Positions 7,691 to 10,822 of a stretch of 10,822 nt of DNA are shown here, one piece after another; the first letter of the stretch is position 1, and every line of letters begins with the position of its first letter. A program made the position numbers and the translations under genes. Origin of the DNA: Waddliaceae bacterium (GTDB lineage Bacteria > Chlamydiota > Chlamydiia > Chlamydiales > SLFE01); contig SLFE01000091.1 of NCBI GenBank assembly GCA_007124415.1, forward strand, positions 1-10,822. Reading direction: 5' to 3'. A model generated the notes under the pieces. It had not been told where the DNA came from. It did not search any database and saw only the letters and a program-made list of their open reading frames with translations.

Positions 7691-7695
7691 TCGGG

Positions 7696-8679
7696 CTAAA
7701 AATGGCAGCCGGCAACGAGGCCGCCGCCGAAGCGAAGGGAGTTTTTCTTAGTGATTCGAGCCGGTCCTTCGTCATCTTCGCGCGGGTTGTACAGACCGGG
7801 AGTGAAGCTTAAGTAATCAGCAAAGGCCTGAACGCCGATATGATACCGGCAACATTCCCAAAGAATGGCGCCGCGCAAACCGCCCCGATAGGCAATTTCC
7901 CACATGACTTGTGTATCCAGATGCAAAGCGGGCATCGGATTATCACCCCAATCCTGCACCCCGTTCATCTCCGCCCTGGCAGAGTAAATGCCGAAAAAGG
8001 GAATAACTGTGACCACCAAGCACCGGGCGCATCGCTTGACAGCGCCCAATTCAAAATTGACGCCGTGATAGGTTGTATCAAGGGTTTCATGAACGGTTCC
8101 GTTATTAAAATCGCCTAAATCAAAGTTCACAAGCTGGCTGTTAAACGACTGATTTTGGCAAATGAAACCATATCCGGCAGCAGGATAGAGAATAATGCCG
8201 TCGCACCAATTGCAGACTCCTGAAACCAAAGCATTAATTTGAGTCTCTTTGTGGCTGAAGTGAAAAAAGTTGTTTTGAGTTGCAGGAATCGTTCCTCCCA
8301 TCCCTCCGCCGTCGATAGCAAAAAGCTGCACATCGCCCTCATCCTCCAGGTTTTGCGCTCCGCTAAAATCACAGTTGAAATAGGAAGCTGCTGCCATAAA
8401 ACGCATAGGCCAGGGGCATGTCCGCAGCTTTCCGGCCCATCCGGCCGAGCCGCTCCATCTTGTCGTCAAACAGTCCGGATCCCAAATGACCGCCGAAGCG
8501 CCGACAGGGGAAACTAATCCATAAAACCCCGCTTCGGGATTTTCAACGCAGATTCCCTCAACGGCGCCGTCTGCGAAAAAACCGGGCTCCCTATGAGGAT
8601 AATAGAGAGGTAGAGATTCCAGATTCCAGGAGGTGAACAGACATAGAATGACTGCTACGGTAAAAAGATATGGCTTCAC
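7696..8679 (-). CDS. MOMP-like cysteine-rich outer-membrane protein
   Basis: This 327-residue protein has a signal peptide (MKPYLFTVAVILCLF..., likely cut near residue 22) and ends in phenylalanine (GCHF), the usual signal for beta-barrel insertion. The mature start, SLPLYYPHREPGFFADGAVEG in outline, parallels the chlamydial major outer membrane protein, which begins LPVGNPAEPSLLIDG with a following EG. Twelve cysteines remain in the mature protein, including paired CNWC (156, 159), CARC (217, 220) and CC (276-277). In Chlamydiae such cysteines cross-link the envelope. It is shorter than classical MOMP (about 390 residues), so a smaller barrel or another family member is likely; Chlamydia-like organisms often carry several MOMP-like genes. 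The start is GTG, with AGGAG six bases upstream. An ATG one base after the AGGAG gives only Met-Gln-stop. Porin function is inferred. Confidence 0.7.
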   Translation of the reverse strand: MKPYLFTVAVILCLFTSWNLESLPLYYPHREPGFFADGAVEGICVENPEAGFYGLVSPVGASAVIWDPDCLTTRWSGSAGWAGKLRTCPWPMRFMAAASYFNCDFSGAQNLEDEGDVQLFAIDGGGMGGTIPATQNNFFHFSHKETQINALVSGVCNWCDGIILYPAAGYGFICQNQSFNSQLVNFDLGDFNNGTVHETLDTTYHGVNFELGAVKRCARCLVVTVIPFFGIYSARAEMNGVQDWGDNPMPALHLDTQVMWEIAYRGGLRGAILWECCRYHIGVQAFADYLSFTPGLYNPREDDEGPARITKKNSLRFGGGLVAGCHF

Positions 8680-8698
8680 TGCATACTCCTATCATCTA

Positions 8699-8704
8699 TT
8701 TATA
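8699..8704 (-). promoter_or_regulatory. Possible -10 of the MOMP-like gene
   Basis: On the minus strand TATAAA lies 19 bases upstream of the GTG start, before the AGGAG ribosome site. No convincing -35 is found at 16-18 bases spacing, so this is a weak call. Confidence 0.25.
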
Positions 8705-8795
8705 TCTGATATTGTTTTTTTTCAGTAGGGGGCGACGCCGAGAAAAGTTTTTTCTTGCGGATTATCAAAAAAAGATTTGTCACGTTAACGATCTG

Positions 8796-8813
8796 CTTAT
8801 TGCAAATAATAAG
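8796..8813. repeat. Inverted repeat over the -35 of the small charged-protein gene
   Basis: CTTATT (8796-8801) and AATAAG (8808-8813) are perfect complements around GCAAAT. They overlap the proposed -35 TTGCAA (8800-8805). The arms are short and AT-rich, so this is suggestive only. Confidence 0.3.
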
Positions 8814-8828
8814 AAACTTAAGTATAAT
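8800..8828 (+). promoter_or_regulatory. Promoter of the 98-residue charged protein gene
   Basis: TTGCAA (8800-8805, 4 of 6 to TTGACA), a 17-base spacer and a perfect TATAAT (8823-8828) are followed seven bases later by the ATG at 8836. No Shine-Dalgarno sequence fits between them, so the message is probably leaderless. The promoter also supports ATG 8836 over the upstream TTG at 8755, which lies before the promoter. Confidence 0.6.
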
Positions 8829-8835
8829 TTTTAAT

Positions 8836-9132
8836 ATGTTTGAACAAGATAATTTAGTAAAAAAGCTCAAAGAGATCGAACGGCAAAACGAAGCGTTTGA
8901 GCGCGACAAAGAAAAAGTGTTCAAAGATCTCGGACTGACTCCCGATCAGATCAACGAGGCCCTGAACGACAGCTCGCAATATTCCCCAGCTGACTGGAAA
9001 AAGCTGCAGGATCTCCGCGATGATATGGAGCGGCAGCTCCAAATGAGGCTCGCGAATGTCAAAGACGTTGAAAAAACGAAAAAAAACCTCGAAAGCCTGA
9101 GCCTTCCGCCCTGGGCTTTATTCTGTAAATAA
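8836..9132 (+). CDS. Unrecognised small charged helical protein
   Basis: I do not recognise this 98-residue protein. It is rich in Lys, Glu, Asp and Gln and has no signal peptide or membrane segment. Residues 4-32 and 55-88 look like amphipathic or coiled-coil helices. They are linked by a Pro/Ser-containing turn region (LTPDQIN at 34-40 and SSQYSPADW at 46-54), and the chain ends in a hydrophobic tail, SLPPWALFCK. The layout of two helices and a distinct aromatic tail suggests a small soluble protein that binds a partner, such as a chaperone-like or adaptor protein, but this is a guess. It stands alone on the plus strand, diverging from the MOMP-like gene and converging on proS, with its own promoter. 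The in-frame TTG at 8755 would add 27 residues but lies upstream of the promoter. Confidence 0.7.
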   Translation: MFEQDNLVKKLKEIERQNEAFERDKEKVFKDLGLTPDQINEALNDSSQYSPADWKKLQDLRDDMERQLQMRLANVKDVEKTKKNLESLSLPPWALFCK

Positions 9133-9135
9133 TTC

Positions 9136-10665
9136 CTAATAAGCTTTGGCAAAGATCGCGTCGAGCGTTGCCGGCTTGCCGGTCAGAACGCAGCGCCCCT
9201 CGGTGCCGCTTTGCTCGAGAGGGAGGCAGCGGATCGTCACCTGAAGCTCTTTGAGCATCTCTTCGGTCGATTCGTCGCCGCACCACTTGGCTTTGACAAA
9301 CCCTCCATGAATTTCAGGTTTGTTCTTATTTTTGGGAGTGAAGAAAGCTTTCAGTTCATCGAATGTCTCGATATCTTCGCGGCAATGCGCGTCGTGGTAG
9401 GATTTGGCCTGGTTGTAGTATGCGGATTGAATTTCATCGAGCCAACGGACGATTTGCTCGGGAATTTGATCGACAGAGATGCCCTGCTTATCTTTGGGGC
9501 CGTGATCGCGCCTCGCTACCATCGCTTTTTGATTTTCAATATCCCTCGGGCCGACTTCAATGCGGACAGGGACCCCTTTTTTGATCCATTCCCAGTTCTT
9601 TTCGCCTCCCCTAAGATCCCTTTTGTCTACATTGACAGCCAAAGGACGGCCATGATAGTCAAGGCTTCTCAAAGAGGCGGCTAATTTGTCAGCATAAGCG
9701 AAAACTTCCTCTTCGACTTCTTCATTGGGAACCACAGGAATGATCACGACATGGTTGGGAGCGATGCGAGGAGGAAGCCGGAGGCCGTCGTCGTCGGAAT
9801 GGGTCATCACGACGCCGCCGATAAGGCGGGTGGTCACGCCCCATGACGTGGTAAAGCCGTATTCAAGATTCCCCTCTTTTGTTGTGAATTGAATATTGGA
9901 GGCTTTCGCGAAATTTTGTCCCAGATAATGCGATGTTCCGGCCTGAAGGGCCTTGCGGTCCTGCATCATAGCCTCGAGCGTGAATGTGCTGTCGGCTCCA
10001 GGAAACCGCTCTCCGGGGGATTTTTCTCCGACGATAACAGGGATCGCCAAAGTTTCTTCGGTAAATTTGCGATACATCTCGAGCATCGTCAGCGTCTCGC
10101 TGAGCGCCTCCTCTTTATTGGCGTGGACGGTATGTCCCTCCTGCCACAAAAATTCGGTGGTTCTTAAAAAGATGCGGGGCCTCATTTCCCATCTGACGAC
10201 ATTGGCCCATTGGTTGATGAGGAGGGGCAGGTCGCGGTAGGACTCGACCCAGCGCGAATAACAATCGCCGATGATTGTTTCGGATGTGGGGCGGATAATC
10301 AGGGGCTCTTCAAGCTCGCCGCTCGGCACTAGTTTTCCGTCTTTTTCCTCCAGGCGGTGGTGGGTCACGACCGCGCACTCTTTGGCAAAGCCTTCGACGT
10401 GGGCCGCCTCTTTTTCCAAAAAGCTCAAGGGAATGAAAAGGGGAAAGTAGGCGTTCACATGACCCAGCCGCTTGATCTCTTTATCAAGCCCCTGCTGAAT
10501 ATTTTCCCAAATCGCAAATCCCCAAGGCTTGATCACCATAGCTCCCCTGACCGGCGAATTTTCCGCCAGATCGGCGACTTTCACCACTTGCTGGTACCAC
10601 TCGGGATAGTCCTCTTCCCTGCGGGGCGAGATTGCGTTTTTTGGTTTTTTTTCGGTCATGTCCAT
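9136..10665 (-). CDS. proS: Prolyl-tRNA synthetase, archaeal/eukaryotic-like type
   Basis: This class II synthetase charges tRNA-Pro with proline. The 509 residues include motif 1 around 40-57, motif 2 (RWEMRPRIFLRTTEFLWQEG, 158-177), motif 3 (GLRLPPRIAP, 294-303), an anticodon-binding domain (about 305-410), and the extra C-terminal domain ending in AKAY, whose final Tyr is characteristic of this type. The editing domain that bacterial-type ProRS carries between motifs 2 and 3 is absent. The C-terminal domain keeps only part of the zinc site: C462, C480 and C492 are present, while the positions expected for the second and fourth ligands appear to be T467 and T495. The start at 10665 has AAGGA four bases upstream; a second Met two codons on (10659) is also possible. 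From memory, C. trachomatis has the longer bacterial type, so this may reflect gene replacement. Confidence 0.93.
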   Translation of the reverse strand: MDMTEKKPKNAISPRREEDYPEWYQQVVKVADLAENSPVRGAMVIKPWGFAIWENIQQGLDKEIKRLGHVNAYFPLFIPLSFLEKEAAHVEGFAKECAVVTHHRLEEKDGKLVPSGELEEPLIIRPTSETIIGDCYSRWVESYRDLPLLINQWANVVRWEMRPRIFLRTTEFLWQEGHTVHANKEEALSETLTMLEMYRKFTEETLAIPVIVGEKSPGERFPGADSTFTLEAMMQDRKALQAGTSHYLGQNFAKASNIQFTTKEGNLEYGFTTSWGVTTRLIGGVVMTHSDDDGLRLPPRIAPNHVVIIPVVPNEEVEEEVFAYADKLAASLRSLDYHGRPLAVNVDKRDLRGGEKNWEWIKKGVPVRIEVGPRDIENQKAMVARRDHGPKDKQGISVDQIPEQIVRWLDEIQSAYYNQAKSYHDAHCREDIETFDELKAFFTPKNKNKPEIHGGFVKAKWCGDESTEEMLKELQVTIRCLPLEQSGTEGRCVLTGKPATLDAIFAKAY

Positions 10666-10675
10666 AATTTCCTTC

Positions 10676-10698
10676 TGACAATTGAATTTGAATTGTCA
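10676..10698. repeat. Inverted repeat in the proS leader (possible operator)
   Basis: TGACAATT (10676-10683) and AATTGTCA (10691-10698) are perfect 8-base complements around a seven-base AT-rich centre. The element lies between the likely -10 of proS and its ribosome site, covering the expected transcription start. That is a typical place for a repressor site; it could also fold as a hairpin at the mRNA 5' end. It is not the CIRCE element. Confidence 0.5.
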
Positions 10699-10703
10699 CT
10701 ATA
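10698..10703 (-). promoter_or_regulatory. Likely -10 element of proS
   Basis: TATAGT on the minus strand (5 of 6 to TATAAT) would start transcription near 10691, 26 bases before the ATG, leaving room for the AAGGA site. The -35 at 17 bases spacing (TGTTAA) is poor. Confidence 0.35.
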
Positions 10704-10737
10704 ACATCTTAATGAGTATTTTAACAGCCCATTCTCA

Positions 10738-10766
10738 TTGACAAATTAAAGTTTGGCAACAAATAT
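10738..10766 (+). promoter_or_regulatory. Promoter of the right-edge oxidoreductase gene
   Basis: A perfect TTGACA (10738-10743) is followed after 17 bases by the weak -10 AAATAT (10761-10766); TATGAG at 10764-10769 is an alternative. Either would start transcription at or within a few bases of the ATG at 10773. Confidence 0.45.
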
Positions 10767-10772
10767 GAGCTT

Positions 10773-10822
10773 ATGGAAAAAAGTTTACACTATCCCATCA
10801 TCGTGATCGGCGCGGGAGCGGG
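10773..10822 (+). CDS. FAD/NAD(P)-binding oxidoreductase, 5' fragment
   Basis: Sixteen codons are visible before the window ends: MEKSLHYPIIVIGAGA followed by a partial Gly codon. A beta strand (YPIIVIG) runs into a Gly-x-Gly-x-Gly start of a dinucleotide-binding Rossmann fold, as at the N-terminus of pyridine nucleotide-disulfide oxidoreductases such as dihydrolipoamide dehydrogenase and mercuric-reductase-like proteins. The exact family cannot be told from 16 residues. ATG 10773 is the start because the nearby ATG at 10765 is in another frame that stops after 13 codons. There is no good Shine-Dalgarno sequence. The gene diverges from proS across 107 bases. Confidence 0.7.
   Translation, partial: MEKSLHYPIIVIGAGA

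Noticed and set aside
8755..8835. TTG start for the small charged protein
   Set aside because: It lies upstream of the proposed promoter, and the added 27 residues are an unrelated Ile/Leu-rich AT-biased stretch.
9211..9684. 157-codon plus-strand frame inside proS
   Set aside because: It is a shadow of ProS on the opposite strand, without motif support.
10666..10772. CIRCE (HrcA) element near proS
   Set aside because: I looked because chlamydial proS can sit beside hrcA, but neither TTAGCACTC nor GAGTGCTAA is present.

Overview
The window most likely comes from a member of the Chlamydiota outside the classical Chlamydia genus (an 'environmental' or Chlamydia-like organism). The main evidence is gene order: ribosomal protein L32 and a DUF177/YceD protein on the minus strand, diverging from RNase G, a plant-plastid-like glycerol-3-phosphate acyltransferase and a pitrilysin-type M16 protease. 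From memory, Chlamydia trachomatis has the same order (L32, a small hypothetical, cafA, plsB, ptr). A cysteine-rich outer-membrane protein with a MOMP-like mature N-terminus fits. The family or genus cannot be set from this sequence alone. The window is densely coded and has no gene-free stretch above 300 bases. I see no tRNA, rRNA, insertion sequence, CRISPR array or phage gene.

Layout. At the left edge, the start of an unidentified minus-strand gene enters the window. It is separated from rpmF by a gap that holds a striking long imperfect palindrome (67-186). rpmF (213-398) and the DUF177 gene (421-891) form a minus-strand pair. They diverge from rng (1044-2579), which overlaps plsB (2572-3549). 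A strong promoter then precedes ptr (3582-6434), and ptr overlaps the start of an SLC13/ArsB/NhaD-type ion transporter (6431-7690). The transporter converges, with a 5-base gap, on a MOMP-like gene (7696-8679, minus). That gene diverges from an unrecognised 98-residue charged protein (8836-9132, plus), which converges, with a 3-base gap, on proS (9136-10665, minus). proS diverges from the first 16 codons of a FAD/NAD-binding oxidoreductase at the right edge.

How the genes fit together. Most are housekeeping genes: ribosome assembly (L32, DUF177), RNA processing (RNase G), the first step of phospholipid synthesis (PlsB), prolyl-tRNA charging (ProS), envelope proteolysis (the M16 protease), ion transport, and an outer-membrane porin-like protein. 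The window does not show a new multi-gene system. The most interesting signals are regulatory. Three genes have a perfect TATAAT hexamer ending only 5-8 bases before their ATG, with a plausible -35 element at 16-17 bases spacing and no Shine-Dalgarno sequence, which suggests leaderless mRNAs. Inverted repeats sit on the -35 region or transcription start of three promoters. The 120-base palindrome after rpmF is unexplained. ProS is of the archaeal/eukaryotic-like type without the bacterial editing domain, which is itself of evolutionary interest.
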